DNA of 64,000 bases from Arthrobacter sp. ISL-65 (GTDB taxonomy: Bacteria > Actinomycetota > Actinomycetes > Actinomycetales > Micrococcaceae): the NCBI RefSeq assembly GCF_018613795.1, contig NZ_JAGGPN010000017.1:28062-92061 (forward strand). The letters are read 5' to 3'. Positions 1 to 9,043 of this stretch are shown piece by piece. Made by a program: the position numbers and the translations under genes. The notes under the pieces are model-generated. The model saw nothing but the letters and a program-made list of their open reading frames with translations, made no database searches and was not told where the DNA came from. Position 1 is the first letter of the stretch. The number at the start of each line of letters is the position of its first letter.

Positions 1-906
1 GAGCGACAGCACCACGCGGCATCGAGCGCCCGGCTGCTCCGGGTAGTCCATGTACAGTCCGCGCAGGTCGCAGACCGTCTGCCCGCGGCTCGGCCCTGAC
101 GTGGTATCGACGCCCACATGCACCACCGGCGCAACCGCCGCCGAAACGGCGCCCACCGCGAGCGCAGCGGCGAGGGGGTCGTGCATGGCGGAGCAGGCCC
201 GGCCGAAGATGCCCTCGTAGAACCGGAAGTAGTAGCCCAGCATCTCCCCCAGCGCCCGCGGCACGGCACCGGAAGAGGCCAGCAGCTCCTGCCGGTGGTT
301 CTCCTCCAGCACGTTGGTCATGGTCACATCCAGCGGCACCAGGGTCACGTTCCAGCCGGCGGACAGCACCAGCGCGGCGGCCTCGGGATCGTTGGCGATG
401 TTCGCCTCCGCCACCGGCGTGAGGTTTCCCGGGGCCAGGGCCGCGCCGCCCATGATCGTGATCTCCGCGACCAACTGCGGCAAAGAAGGCTCCAGCCGCA
501 GTGCCTCCGCGATGTTGGTGAGCGGGCCGATGGCCAGGACCCGCAGCGTGCCGGGATGCTCGTGGGCGAGCCGCACCAGCATCTCCGCCGCCGTTTCCGG
601 CGCAAGGGAAACAGAGGACTCAGCAAGCTCAACTTCGCCGATGCCGTTGGAGCCGTGCACCCACGGCGCTCCCCCGCCGAAGGAACCGGCAAGCGGGTCG
701 TGCGCGCCGAGGGCGACGGGAATGTGCGCGTGCCCGGCGAGCTCGAGCAGGTCCAGGGTGTTGCGGGCGCCGACAGCGGCACTGACGTTGCCGCTGACCG
801 CGCCGATCCCCCGCAAGTCCGCCTGCGGGGAGGCGAGCAGGTAGGCCAGGGCGAGGGCGTCGTCGATACCGGTGTCGCAGTCGAGGTAGAACGGGTTGCT
901 GGTCAT
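1..906 (-). CDS. Nucleoside hydrolase (partial, C-terminus cut by window edge)
   Basis: The minus-strand reading frame opens at ATG 904-906 and runs off the window start, so the C-terminus is missing. The N-terminus carries the Ca-binding signature DCDTGIDDALAL (about residues 8-19) of the inosine-uridine nucleoside hydrolase family, followed by family blocks such as GPLTNIAEAL and ITIMGGA. The family cleaves ribonucleosides to ribose and free base in the cytosol. It lies 34 nt downstream of an MFS carrier on the same strand and opposite a ribokinase, so the unit probably imports nucleosides, releases ribose and phosphorylates it. Substrate preference (pyrimidine or purine) cannot be read from the sequence. 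Confidence 0.93.
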   Translation of the reverse strand, partial: MTSNPFYLDCDTGIDDALALAYLLASPQADLRGIGAVSGNVSAAVGARNTLDLLELAGHAHIPVALGAHDPLAGSFGGGAPWVHGSNGIGEVELAESSVSLAPETAAEMLVRLAHEHPGTLRVLAIGPLTNIAEALRLEPSLPQLVAEITIMGGAALAPGNLTPVAEANIANDPEAAALVLSAGWNVTLVPLDVTMTNVLEENHRQELLASSGAVPRALGEMLGYYFRFYEGIFGRACSAMHDPLAAALAVGAVSAAVAPVVHVGVDTTSGPSRGQTVCDLRGLYMDYPEQPGARCRVVLSL

Positions 907-940
907 GGAAGCGGTTCTTCTTTCAGTTGGTGCGGAGGGG

Positions 941-2374
941 TCAGAGGGTCTCGCCCTTGGGGGCGGCGACGAAGAGGCTGACGATGAACGCGGCGGCGGT
1001 GATGGCCACGGAGATCCAGAGGGCGGTGGCGTAGCCGGCGGGCGTCGCCTGCGCGGCGAACGGGGCAACAATCACGACGCCGAGACTCGCCCCGATCCCG
1101 AAGGACGCACCGTTGATGCCGGGCAGGGACGCCGGGGCTTCCTTGGGCGAAAGCAGGACGGAGAGCCCATTGATGGCCGTGAGGAAGAGCCCGTTGTAGA
1201 AGATGCCGAGGGCCGCGACGGCGATCATTACCGCCACCTGGTTGTCGGCAAACAGAGCGGCAGCGATAGCGCAGGCCAAACTCAGGGCAGTGCCGGTCCG
1301 CAGGGTCTTGATCCAGCCGCGGCGGCCGGCGAGCCACCCGGCCAAAGGCGCCGCGAAGACGCCAATGAGCGCGGCCGGGGTGAGGAACAGCAGGGCCGAG
1401 AGGGACGCACTGAGCCCGAACCCGGCGTCGGAATCCTGGCTGAGCAGCACCACGGTGAAGTTCATGACGGCGAAGATCCCGGCGAGCGTCAGCACCGTCG
1501 TGGCGATGACGGGCCACACCTGGCGGGAGCGCAGGTGGTGGACGGCAATGAGCGGGTGGCTGCGCCGTTTCTCGATCATCCAGAAGGCTGCGAAGGACGC
1601 CACGGTGCCGGCCAGCAGCGCCAGGGTGCCGGGAGCGGTCCAGCCGGCGGCCGAGCCGCCGGAGACGAAGTAGGTGATGAACACCAGAAACACCGAGAGG
1701 GAGCCCGCGCCCCACCAGTCCATCGCGCCGCGGACGCCGTGCGGCCGTCCCTTCGGGACGGTCCTGAGGATGCAGACGGCGGCGACGGCGGTGAGCACCA
1801 GCACGACGGCGAAGATGGACCGGAAGCCGAGGGTCTCGGACATCAGGCCGCCGACGTAGCCGTCCACTCCCCCGATGCCGCCGTTGATGGCGGCGATGAT
1901 GCCCACGGAGGTGCCGAAGACGCGCGGCTGCAGGTTTTCGCTGAGCACGATGTAGGACAGGGCGAAGACCGCACTGGACACGCCCTGCAGGAAGCGGCCC
2001 GCAATGAGCAACGGCAGGGTGGGCGCGGCGATGCAGAGGACGGTGCCGGCGCCCATGATCGCCAGCACCAGCAGGAGCGCGGTGCGGCGGCCGATGAAGT
2101 CGCTCCACCTGCCGATCACCGGGCCGGCGATGGCGCCGGCGAGGAAGAACATGGACTGTACGGGGGCGGCGCTGTCGGCGGCCAGGCCGAAGCTGGCGGC
2201 AATCTGCGGCAGTGCCGGGGTGACCATGCTGGCGTTGAGCTGGAAGGACAGCACGCCGAGCAGCAGGGTGGAAATGAGCAGGGCGGCGCGGCGGCCGCTG
2301 AGTCTGGTCTGGTGCACGTCTTCATTTTCGACGGCGGACGGGGGCGAAGCAGTGCCGGCGGGTGGTGTGTTCAC
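941..2374 (-). CDS. MFS transporter, probable nucleoside/sugar carrier
   Basis: A 477-residue membrane protein with many hydrophobic segments and the classic MFS loop GRWSDFIGRRTALL after TM2. I place the start at GTG 2372-2374, which has an AAAGGAG ribosome-binding site 6-7 nt upstream; a longer in-frame extension to 2467 would run through the divergent promoter. Overall look is drug:H+ antiporter-like (DHA). Its position directly upstream of the nucleoside hydrolase and divergent from ribokinase suggests nucleoside or pentose uptake rather than drug efflux, but this is inferred from neighbours only. Confidence 0.88.
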   Translation of the reverse strand: MNTPPAGTASPPSAVENEDVHQTRLSGRRAALLISTLLLGVLSFQLNASMVTPALPQIAASFGLAADSAAPVQSMFFLAGAIAGPVIGRWSDFIGRRTALLLVLAIMGAGTVLCIAAPTLPLLIAGRFLQGVSSAVFALSYIVLSENLQPRVFGTSVGIIAAINGGIGGVDGYVGGLMSETLGFRSIFAVVLVLTAVAAVCILRTVPKGRPHGVRGAMDWWGAGSLSVFLVFITYFVSGGSAAGWTAPGTLALLAGTVASFAAFWMIEKRRSHPLIAVHHLRSRQVWPVIATTVLTLAGIFAVMNFTVVLLSQDSDAGFGLSASLSALLFLTPAALIGVFAAPLAGWLAGRRGWIKTLRTGTALSLACAIAAALFADNQVAVMIAVAALGIFYNGLFLTAINGLSVLLSPKEAPASLPGINGASFGIGASLGVVIVAPFAAQATPAGYATALWISVAITAAAFIVSLFVAAPKGETL

Positions 2375-2420
2375 ATCAAACTCCTTTGTTCTGCAGGCTG
2401 GTTCTGCCATGGGATGTGAG

Positions 2421-2439
2421 TTGTTATACAACCATGTAT
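2421..2439. promoter_or_regulatory. Candidate operator/promoter between MFS and ribokinase genes
   Basis: The 139-nt divergent intergenic region is AT-rich and holds two overlapping short inverted repeats: TTGT-TAT-ACAA (2421-2431) and ATACA-ACCA-TGTAT (2426-2439). These resemble half-site spacings of GntR- or LacI-type operators. No regulator gene is visible beside it in the window, so the binding protein is unknown. Confidence 0.4.
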
Positions 2440-2513
2440 GACGAACAAGTACAACCGTGCCGTACACTATTTCCTAATCCAGCCACCCTTGGCTTACCCG
2501 AGAGGACTTCCTC

Positions 2514-3386
2514 ATGAGCACTCGACTTCCTGCCGTCACCGTCGTCGGCAGCATCAACCTCGACATCATCGCCACCACGGACCGGCTTCCCACCGCTGGC
2601 GAGACCGTCGGCGGCGGCGTCCTGCAGCAGCAGCCCGGCGGCAAGGGAGCCAACCAGGCCGTGGCCGCCGCGCGGCTGGGCGGAAGTGCCCGGATGATCG
2701 GTGCGGTGGGTAACGACGCCCAGGGCCGCCTCATGCTGGACGCGCTTTCTTCGGCTGGGGTGGACACTGCTGACGTGGCCGTGCTCGACGGCGACGCGAC
2801 AGGCACCGCGCTGATCGTGGTGGACCGCGACGGCGAGAACCAGATCGTGGTGTGTCCGGGGGCCAACTCCGGGTTTTCTATGGAGGGCGTTGAGTTCGAG
2901 GCCGACGAGACGGTGCTGTGCCAGCTCGAGGTCGGCCTGCCAGTGGTGCTCGAGGCCGCCCGGCGCTCCACTGGGTTCTTCGTCCTGAACGCGGCCCCCG
3001 CCATGGACCTGCCGGCGGAGCTGCTGGAGCGGTGCGACCTGGTGATCGTCAACGAGACCGAGTACGCCCTCATCCCGGCGTTGGCTACTGCGAAGCTCGT
3101 CGCGGTGACGTACGGAAAGGACGGGTCCGCGATGTTCGAGCACGGCCGGAAGGTGGCGGAGGCCCCGGCGTCTACGGTTACGGTGGCTAACACCATTGGC
3201 GCCGGTGACGCGTTCTGCGCGGCGCTGGTTCTGGCGCTACGGGCGGGGCTGGATTATGGGCGAGCGCTTGCGGTGTCGAATGCTATCGGGGCCGATGCTG
3301 TGGGTGATCCCTCGTCGCAGCCGGCGCTGGGGCGACTGGAGGACTACGTTGCCAGAGTGACCGGAGTCGACGTTGCCGGGCAGTGA
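2514..3386 (+). CDS. rbsK: Ribokinase (PfkB family)
   Basis: A 290-residue PfkB-family sugar kinase. The N-terminal signature GSINLDII, the substrate loop GGKGANQAVAAARLG (about residues 42-56) and the C-terminal catalytic signature NTIGAGDAFCAAL (Asp of GAGD as general base) are all present. Ribokinase makes ribose-5-phosphate from ribose and ATP in the cytosol. Length matches the family. Start ATG 2514 follows a GAGAGGA-like site. It is divergent from the MFS/nucleoside hydrolase unit, and phosphorylating the ribose released by the hydrolase is the obvious role. Other PfkB substrates cannot be excluded. Confidence 0.9.
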   Translation: MSTRLPAVTVVGSINLDIIATTDRLPTAGETVGGGVLQQQPGGKGANQAVAAARLGGSARMIGAVGNDAQGRLMLDALSSAGVDTADVAVLDGDATGTALIVVDRDGENQIVVCPGANSGFSMEGVEFEADETVLCQLEVGLPVVLEAARRSTGFFVLNAAPAMDLPAELLERCDLVIVNETEYALIPALATAKLVAVTYGKDGSAMFEHGRKVAEAPASTVTVANTIGAGDAFCAALVLALRAGLDYGRALAVSNAIGADAVGDPSSQPALGRLEDYVARVTGVDVAGQ

Positions 3387-3582
3387 ATGGTCTCAAGGCC
3401 AGCGACCGCGGCCGACTACTGAGCGGCCGACTGCTAAGAGCTCCGGCGGATCACACCGGATGCGGATGTCCATGGGCGCCAATTTGACGGCAGCCATCCG
3501 TACATGCAGATCTTGGATAAAATGAGCTGGGGTTCCGTGTGCTCGCACTTGATCCGGCTGTTCAAGGTGCTGACCATGTTCT

Positions 3583-3846
3583 CTACAAGTCCTTGGGGTT
3601 CGAGAGGGTCCCGACTCGCGGCACGTGCCCGGCAAGGACGTAGTTCTCTGGGTGTTCGGCTTGAATCGTTGGAGACACCGCAAGGGCATCGAGCTGGCCG
3701 ATGTCGTAGCTGCCGCGCTTCCACTCCAAGCGCCTGAGGTCGACGTCGTTGGAGACGCCGAAGTAGTGGAAGGGCACAAGCAGATTCGCGTCGAGAGCGT
3801 CCCACAAAGGCAGCTCGCTGGCAGGCCGGCTGTCGACGAGGATTGA
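3583..3846 (-). pseudogene. Remnant of an SF2 DEAD/DEAH helicase
   Basis: About 88 codons on the minus strand read ELPLWDALDANLLVPFHYFG, then SNDVDLRRLEWKRG. This closely resembles the stretch just after helicase motif III in large actinobacterial SF2 helicases (typically LWDAL...LLxPFxYFGVxDxVDLxxLxW). Everything before and after is missing, and a stop codon ends the frame at 3583-3585. It is therefore an internal fragment of a gene that normally exceeds 700 residues. It lies right beside the methyltransferase of the defence island and may mark an insertion or deletion boundary. Confidence 0.6.
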
Positions 3847-3912
3847 GCGAGGGCGTGCCTACTTTGTCCATGGAACCTGGTATCCTGGAGTGTCGAATAT
3901 CAAGGGGTGCAC

Positions 3913-5370
3913 GTGTTTCCAATCATTGATCTCTTCGCTGGGCCAGGAGGCCTGAACGAAGGATTTTCCAGCGTACGAGACGAGAACGGTGCCTTCGTAT
4001 ACAACACCTTGGCCTCGTTCGAGATGGACAGCTTCGCCTGCCAGACTCTTCGCTTGCGTGCCACATACAGGGAGTTAGTTCGCTCAGGGACCGACCTTGG
4101 ATCTTACTTCGACTACATCCAGGGCAAGAAGACTTGGCAGTCCGTTCTCACTGGTGACTTTAGGGATGCATACTTCGCCGCAAAGACTCACGTTTACCAA
4201 GTCGAACTGGGCGCAGATAACCGGCCTGAAGTAGATGACTTCATCGAGAAGCAACTTGGCCCCGAAAGCGACCGAGGGCACTGGGCCCTTATCGGTGGGC
4301 CTCCATGCCAGGCGTATTCGCTGGCTGGCCGATCGCGTCGCACCGGTGACGACACGTTCGCCTTGGACCACAAGCATTTCCTTTACAGGGAATACCTGCA
4401 CATCCTCGGCAAGTTCAAGCCGACGATCTTTGTCATGGAGAACGTCAAGGGGCTGCTCTCGTCAAAAAACGGGGACAGCAGCATGTTTCAAACAATTCTC
4501 GGAGACCTTGCCAACCTCCCAGGTGGCACTCACTACGAGATCCGATCTCTGGTGGTCGATGCCGAGCCGTCAGACTTGGAACCGTCGGACTTCATTATCC
4601 GGGCTGAGGAATACGGTGTCCCGCAAAAGCGCCACCGCGTCATCCTGCTGGGTGTAAGAAGCGACATCGCTCCCGACCTGCCGCGAAGCGTTCTAAAAAA
4701 GGCGGACGGCGCCGTGACGGTGCGAGCTGCGCTGCAGACCATGCCGGCGGTGCAAGCCGCAACGTCATCACGCCGACCGGGAAATGACCTCGATTGGGAA
4801 GACGTTCAAGCACAGGCCTTGAAGGAAGTGAGATCTTCTAAGCCGGTCAACAAGGTTGACCCCGTCAAGTCAGGGGTTTTGGCGGTCGATGCCTACGAAG
4901 CCTGGATCAACGAGAACGCACCCGAAATGACGATTCAGCACGAACCACGCGCCCACATGGTCTCCGATTTGGCTCGCTACCGGGTCATGGCCGAACTTGC
5001 CGGCATGCTTGGAAAGAGCCCTAAGTACACGGATCTCCCTGCCGCGCTGCACCCCGAGCACAAGAACGTCGGCAGGGAGGGCGGTACACCTTTTACGGAC
5101 CGGTTCCGCGTCCAGGTATGGGACGCTCCTTCGACGACTGTCGTTTCACACATCTCTAAAGATGGGCATTACTACATCCATCCGGATGCAAGCCAGACAC
5201 GAAGCTTCACTGTGCGCGAGGCGGCACGTCTGCAGTCCTTTCCTGATAACTACTTCTTCGAAGGGCCCAGGACCCAGCAGTTCCACCAAGTAGGGAACGC
5301 GGTGCCGCCACTGCTCTCTAAGCAGATCGGGGAAGTTGTGGCAGAGATGTTGGGATCCCTCACGGACTGA
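3913..5370 (+). CDS. DNA (cytosine-5-)-methyltransferase of the defence island
   Basis: A complete C5 methyltransferase of about 485 residues: motif I DLFAGPGGLNEGF (SAM binding), motif IV GGPPCQAYS with the catalytic Cys, motif VI MENVKGLL, motif VIII QKRHRVILLGVR and motif X QVGNAVPPLLS. The target-recognition region lies between VIII and IX, so the recognised site cannot be predicted. Two GTG starts are possible. GTG 3907 lies inside the AAGGGG ribosome-binding site, whereas GTG 3913 sits 5 nt after it, so I prefer 3913. It converges on the Z1/MORC operon and presumably marks self DNA for that system. Confidence 0.95.
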   Translation: MFPIIDLFAGPGGLNEGFSSVRDENGAFVYNTLASFEMDSFACQTLRLRATYRELVRSGTDLGSYFDYIQGKKTWQSVLTGDFRDAYFAAKTHVYQVELGADNRPEVDDFIEKQLGPESDRGHWALIGGPPCQAYSLAGRSRRTGDDTFALDHKHFLYREYLHILGKFKPTIFVMENVKGLLSSKNGDSSMFQTILGDLANLPGGTHYEIRSLVVDAEPSDLEPSDFIIRAEEYGVPQKRHRVILLGVRSDIAPDLPRSVLKKADGAVTVRAALQTMPAVQAATSSRRPGNDLDWEDVQAQALKEVRSSKPVNKVDPVKSGVLAVDAYEAWINENAPEMTIQHEPRAHMVSDLARYRVMAELAGMLGKSPKYTDLPAALHPEHKNVGREGGTPFTDRFRVQVWDAPSTTVVSHISKDGHYYIHPDASQTRSFTVREAARLQSFPDNYFFEGPRTQQFHQVGNAVPPLLSKQIGEVVAEMLGSLTD

Positions 5371-5492
5371 CCGTCCGTATTTTCTTGCTCAAGCGGCCAT
5401 TTCGATACTAGAGATTGCGGGCGTTGGTCCTAACCACGAATCCCAAGTTCCTGCCCGCAACGGCCCCCTCATCGTTTCCTCCGCTCAGCTAC

Positions 5493-6353
5493 TCAGAAGA
5501 CAGGCCAATCAGTTGTAAACGCCCTCTCTTGGTTGTCTCTCTCCGAGGGGGCAGCCTGAGGCACACCTGTCTGGAGGCTCAGTGCGGCAGCCGACTCCAC
5601 GAAAAGCGACGTGACGAACTCGTCTATTTGTTCAGCCGTCATTATGAATACTGACTGAACCGCCATTTTTCGGATTAATCTCTTCGTGACATCACGGAAG
5701 AGTTCCATCCGCCGAGTGGTGTTGGATTCGGAGGAGAACGTCAGCAAGCGTGTCCCCAAAGCACGCGACAGCATTGGATAGCCACCAATGCGTGGTTTTT
5801 CCAGCAGGTTCACGACCTCGTCTTCGCCTAGTCTGCCTGCGAGCTCGACCCCCAAAAGGTGAACCCGCCACCAGAGCCGTCCTATGGTTGTCCTAGTCAT
5901 ATCGAACAGACGATCTTCAGAGATAGACCACTTCTTACCTTGACTGTTGAACTTCCCGTATCGCCACAGGACGACGTCCGGCACAACCGCCGTGTTGATG
6001 AAGTTCCATACATCGATTGAAGACGCGTCTGCGGGCATAATGGTCATCTGCGCGTGAACCTCCGGGCCAACGCTTCTATCGAACTCGACCAGGTTCTTGC
6101 TGCTCACTGACGAAGGGAACCCGAACTCTTCGGCAATGCCTGAGATTTTCGATCGCAGGCCCATCAGTTCTTCGGAGCCGGCGCGCTGCCGAGCAAGAGG
6201 GTAATACTGTGCCTGAACCGTAGAGAGATCAATAGACGCACCAATTTCACTCAGACTTTGCCTGCGCAACGCTTCCCAGGCTAAGGATGCTTCGTACAGC
6301 GGCATGCGGGGATAGCACAGCAAAACTTGCGGGTCCTTCACGCTATCTGCCAC
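5493..6353 (-). CDS. DUF6339-like protein of the defence operon
   Basis: About 286 residues with no catalytic motif I recognise. The pattern LLCYPRMPLYEAS near the N-terminus and FDMTRTTIGRLWWRVHLLG in the middle resembles the DUF6339 family, known to me from defence loci. I place the start at GTG 6351-6353, which overlaps the stop of the preceding gene (stop 6343-6345); GTG 6341 is an alternative. The longer in-frame extension upstream overlaps the neighbour too far to be likely. It is the last gene of a five-gene overlapping operon, so probable co-translation ties it to the system. Confidence 0.75.
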   Translation of the reverse strand: MADSVKDPQVLLCYPRMPLYEASLAWEALRRQSLSEIGASIDLSTVQAQYYPLARQRAGSEELMGLRSKISGIAEEFGFPSSVSSKNLVEFDRSVGPEVHAQMTIMPADASSIDVWNFINTAVVPDVVLWRYGKFNSQGKKWSISEDRLFDMTRTTIGRLWWRVHLLGVELAGRLGEDEVVNLLEKPRIGGYPMLSRALGTRLLTFSSESNTTRRMELFRDVTKRLIRKMAVQSVFIMTAEQIDEFVTSLFVESAAALSLQTGVPQAAPSERDNQERAFTTDWPVF

Positions 6354-7224
6354 CAACTTTCGCTTGCAGCTCCGCTTCCACACGACCTGGATCTTCCTGG
6401 TAACGCTGCCGCACTTGGTCCAAGGAAAGACCCAACATACGAACCACACTGCTCAAGACGTATCCAAGAGATTCCTCTGGATATGACACCTGAAGGCTCA
6501 GCTCATCGTTACTCAGAGCCTCGCGAAGAAGCTGGCGCATGAAATCAAGCTCGAGAAATCCTAGCCATGCCTGTGCATCCGGCGAATCGGAGTCTTCGAG
6601 CATGCGTGAAATAGATGGGTTGTCGATGTTCAGCCACAGCCAGATAGCCGCGGAGGCGCTAGCCGCCAAGTCACGCGTAGTCAACCGGAGCCACCAAAGC
6701 GAATTGTCGGAGCTCGGAATGCCATGATCCGCAAAGCTCACAGGCAACATGGGAAGCCGGGGTGCGACACCTTCTAAGATGATCTTCCGGTCAATTCGAA
6801 ACACGGTGTTTCCAAGCCGTTTCGGGGCAAAGGGACTCTCCGATGTGCGGCCAGCATGAAGAAGTGATATCTGAAACTCCAGGGACAGCGCTCCGGAAAC
6901 CTGATATCCCGGAACGGTAAGGTATATCTGTTGGCGTCCATTCCGAAGATTGTGAACGTCGGATCTCATGATGAGCGGGGTGCCCGAGGACCGGGCGATG
7001 AGGACCGCACCCAAAAGCGCGCTGGACGGCAGCCTGAGTCGGTGCAGTGTCTCGTCCAGGTCCAAGCCGAAGGAGCACTTGGCGTAGATGTCGTCGTAGT
7101 ACGTCCAGTCTTCAGATAATGTCTCGCCGTCAGCCAGCGGAGCATCTCCAATGGCAATGTCCCACGCGAAAGTCGAGACGTTCTCAAACGGCAGGGTTAA
7201 GTGTCCGACACTAATTGCTTGCAA
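6343..7224 (-). CDS. Unrecognised protein of the Z1/MORC defence operon
   Basis: About 293 residues without a domain I can name. It is soluble-looking, with no signal peptide or membrane span. The N-terminal half is rich in beta-type segments (IYLTVPGYQVSGALSLEFQI) and the C-terminal third is helical and acidic (LLREALSNDELSLQV, VVRMLGLSLDQVRQRY). I place the start at TTG 7222-7224, which has a GAGGAG site about 8 nt upstream and overlaps the end of the MORC gene by 14 nt; the frame stays open to 7266. Position between the MORC-type ATPase and the DUF6339-like gene suggests the slot of an accessory DUF subunit of Z1/MutL systems. Confidence 0.72.
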   Translation of the reverse strand: MQAISVGHLTLPFENVSTFAWDIAIGDAPLADGETLSEDWTYYDDIYAKCSFGLDLDETLHRLRLPSSALLGAVLIARSSGTPLIMRSDVHNLRNGRQQIYLTVPGYQVSGALSLEFQISLLHAGRTSESPFAPKRLGNTVFRIDRKIILEGVAPRLPMLPVSFADHGIPSSDNSLWWLRLTTRDLAASASAAIWLWLNIDNPSISRMLEDSDSPDAQAWLGFLELDFMRQLLREALSNDELSLQVSYPEESLGYVLSSVVRMLGLSLDQVRQRYQEDPGRVEAELQAKVGGR

Positions 7225-9043
7225 TTTCGAGCTCCTCAACTGTCGCGGTAACGCGAATGGCGGCATCGGCCGGTTGAGTGAACATCGCGGTTATCTCATG
7301 GTCGTAAGGCAGTGAGACGGTCAGGACTTCCTCCGAGAAAAGTGCACCATGTCCAGTTACCCAGCCAGCAAAACGGGGCATTTCAGCATCGGCTGGACTA
7401 GCAGATTCATTACCGCCGGACTCAGTTACAACACGGGCCGCCACCCGAATAGCCAAGTTGTTTCCCGGGCGTCCGCCGGTGACGGCAAACTTGTACTGGG
7501 CAACGACTTCTTCGTCCAGCAGGTCAAGAGTCGCCGTAGCCACTTGACGGACCGCTGCCTTTCTCGGTCGTCTGGCCCCTGGGACACCTGGTCCGGTTGG
7601 TGGTTGTTCTTCAGCACCTGTACCCGCGAAGCCTGATAACAGACTGCCCAGTGCGGCTGCCACCCGAGAAGCGCCCTTTGAGGCAACTCCGTTAGCAGCC
7701 TTGGCGCCTTGGGCGGAAAGACTTCGGAATGTTTCGCGAATATTGTCCAAGGCAATCCTGACCGGATTTGGCATGCCCTTCGCAGCGGCAGTTTTCTGAT
7801 AGACCCAGTCGTCATGAGTTACGGGTTCCGATTTCGCGAATTCCTTGTTCATGTCAGGTGCTGAAATGAACACACCAAAGACAGGAACACCATTGGGTTG
7901 CGCAGCGACGGGCAGGTATTTCACTACCATCCTGGGGTCGCGGAGAAGGGCCACGGAGTTCTCAAGTTCAGATCCCGTAGCCAAGGGCGAGTGACTGACA
8001 CGATAGGTAAGAAGCCCCAAGTGGCGTTTGGGCTTCTTGCTATGGATGGATGTGAACGTCGTCTGCCAATTGCTCCCATAACCCGGATCAAGTATCCGTT
8101 GACGGCCTTCGATGTAGGCGGAAGCGAACTCGCGATATACCGGATCGTCGAGCGGCTTCGGGCCAGGTACCGATTCGCCATCGGCGGTGAATTCGAATCG
8201 GATATTTGGGCCTTTTTCAAGGTCCAAAGCGTGCGGCCAAGCCCATTTCAAGGCAGCGTCAGCGATTGCGGCTACCCGATCACGCCCGTTCTCGACGCCC
8301 GCAAATTCGGGGGCAACCACCATGATGCTCGTACCTGTAGCGTCCCCAGGCGGGATTCGCATGCCTAAGTCTTCGGCAAGGCCATGCGCCGCCTGCCCCA
8401 CAAGTGGATCTACGATGCCATCGGCACCGGAAACCCCCCACCAGTTTCGTCCCGTATATCGCCGGCTACCGTCGTCATAGTCGCCGTCACCGCCAGACAC
8501 GCCGATCAATCGGGGTTCAATGGCTCCCTCGTGGCGCGCTTGAGAGTAGATGAGACAAAGACCTACTTGGCTAGCCCTGTAGAGGACACCTTTGCCCAGC
8601 CCATACGTGCCTCCTTCTAGACCTTTAGAAGTTGAGCGGCCCAGATTCCGAACGAAATCAACGAAATCCCTACGTTCCCCCGTTCCTGAAACGTCGGCCC
8701 GAATGGGTCCCCCCAACCCCCGTGTCCCGGAATCAGATATGACTAGCACCCGAATTCGGCGACTAAAAACGTGCTTTAGCAGGTCAGTTGACCTGCAGTT
8801 GGGCGGCAGTTCACCAAAGACATCCTTGGTCAGAGTAGACGTTTGTTGTTCAGACATTTCGTACTCATCTACGGAATACGAGATCTGCCCACTTCTCTCA
8901 GTTCTGGCGTCCCAGCTGTTCTGGAGTGACTCTCGCAGTACAAGATCCCAAAGACCGAGAGAAGTCCGCCCAATGGCGTTGTCCGCAGACCGCGCGTCAA
9001 GGCCGCCGTCTGCACCGTATTGCTGCCTGTACAGCGACAACAT
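7211..9043 (-). CDS. MORC/MutL-type GHKL ATPase of the defence operon
   Basis: A 610-residue protein with an N-terminal GHKL (Bergerat) ATP-binding fold. Motif I is ESLQNSWDA (Glu38, Asn42, Asp45), motif II is SDSGTRGLGG (about 103-112) and motif III is GGTYGLGKG (about 144-152). This is the arrangement of bacterial MORC/MutL-like ATPases in restriction-like operons, where ATP-driven dimerisation is thought to control DNA handling. The region after about residue 430 is low-complexity (Ala/Gly/Pro-rich linker) followed by a beta-rich C-terminal domain. Its ATG overlaps the upstream nuclease stop by 1 nt (TGATG), so the genes are probably translationally coupled. Confidence 0.88.
   Translation of the reverse strand: MLSLYRQQYGADGGLDARSADNAIGRTSLGLWDLVLRESLQNSWDARTERSGQISYSVDEYEMSEQQTSTLTKDVFGELPPNCRSTDLLKHVFSRRIRVLVISDSGTRGLGGPIRADVSGTGERRDFVDFVRNLGRSTSKGLEGGTYGLGKGVLYRASQVGLCLIYSQARHEGAIEPRLIGVSGGDGDYDDGSRRYTGRNWWGVSGADGIVDPLVGQAAHGLAEDLGMRIPPGDATGTSIMVVAPEFAGVENGRDRVAAIADAALKWAWPHALDLEKGPNIRFEFTADGESVPGPKPLDDPVYREFASAYIEGRQRILDPGYGSNWQTTFTSIHSKKPKRHLGLLTYRVSHSPLATGSELENSVALLRDPRMVVKYLPVAAQPNGVPVFGVFISAPDMNKEFAKSEPVTHDDWVYQKTAAAKGMPNPVRIALDNIRETFRSLSAQGAKAANGVASKGASRVAAALGSLLSGFAGTGAEEQPPTGPGVPGARRPRKAAVRQVATATLDLLDEEVVAQYKFAVTGGRPGNNLAIRVAARVVTESGGNESASPADAEMPRFAGWVTGHGALFSEEVLTVSLPYDHEITAMFTQPADAAIRVTATVEELEIASN

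Noticed and set aside
896..2419. Long plus-strand open frame opposite the MFS gene, Gly/Asp/Glu/Arg-rich
   Set aside because: Shadow frame of the real minus-strand gene; composition is typical antisense of GC-rich codons and matches no protein family.
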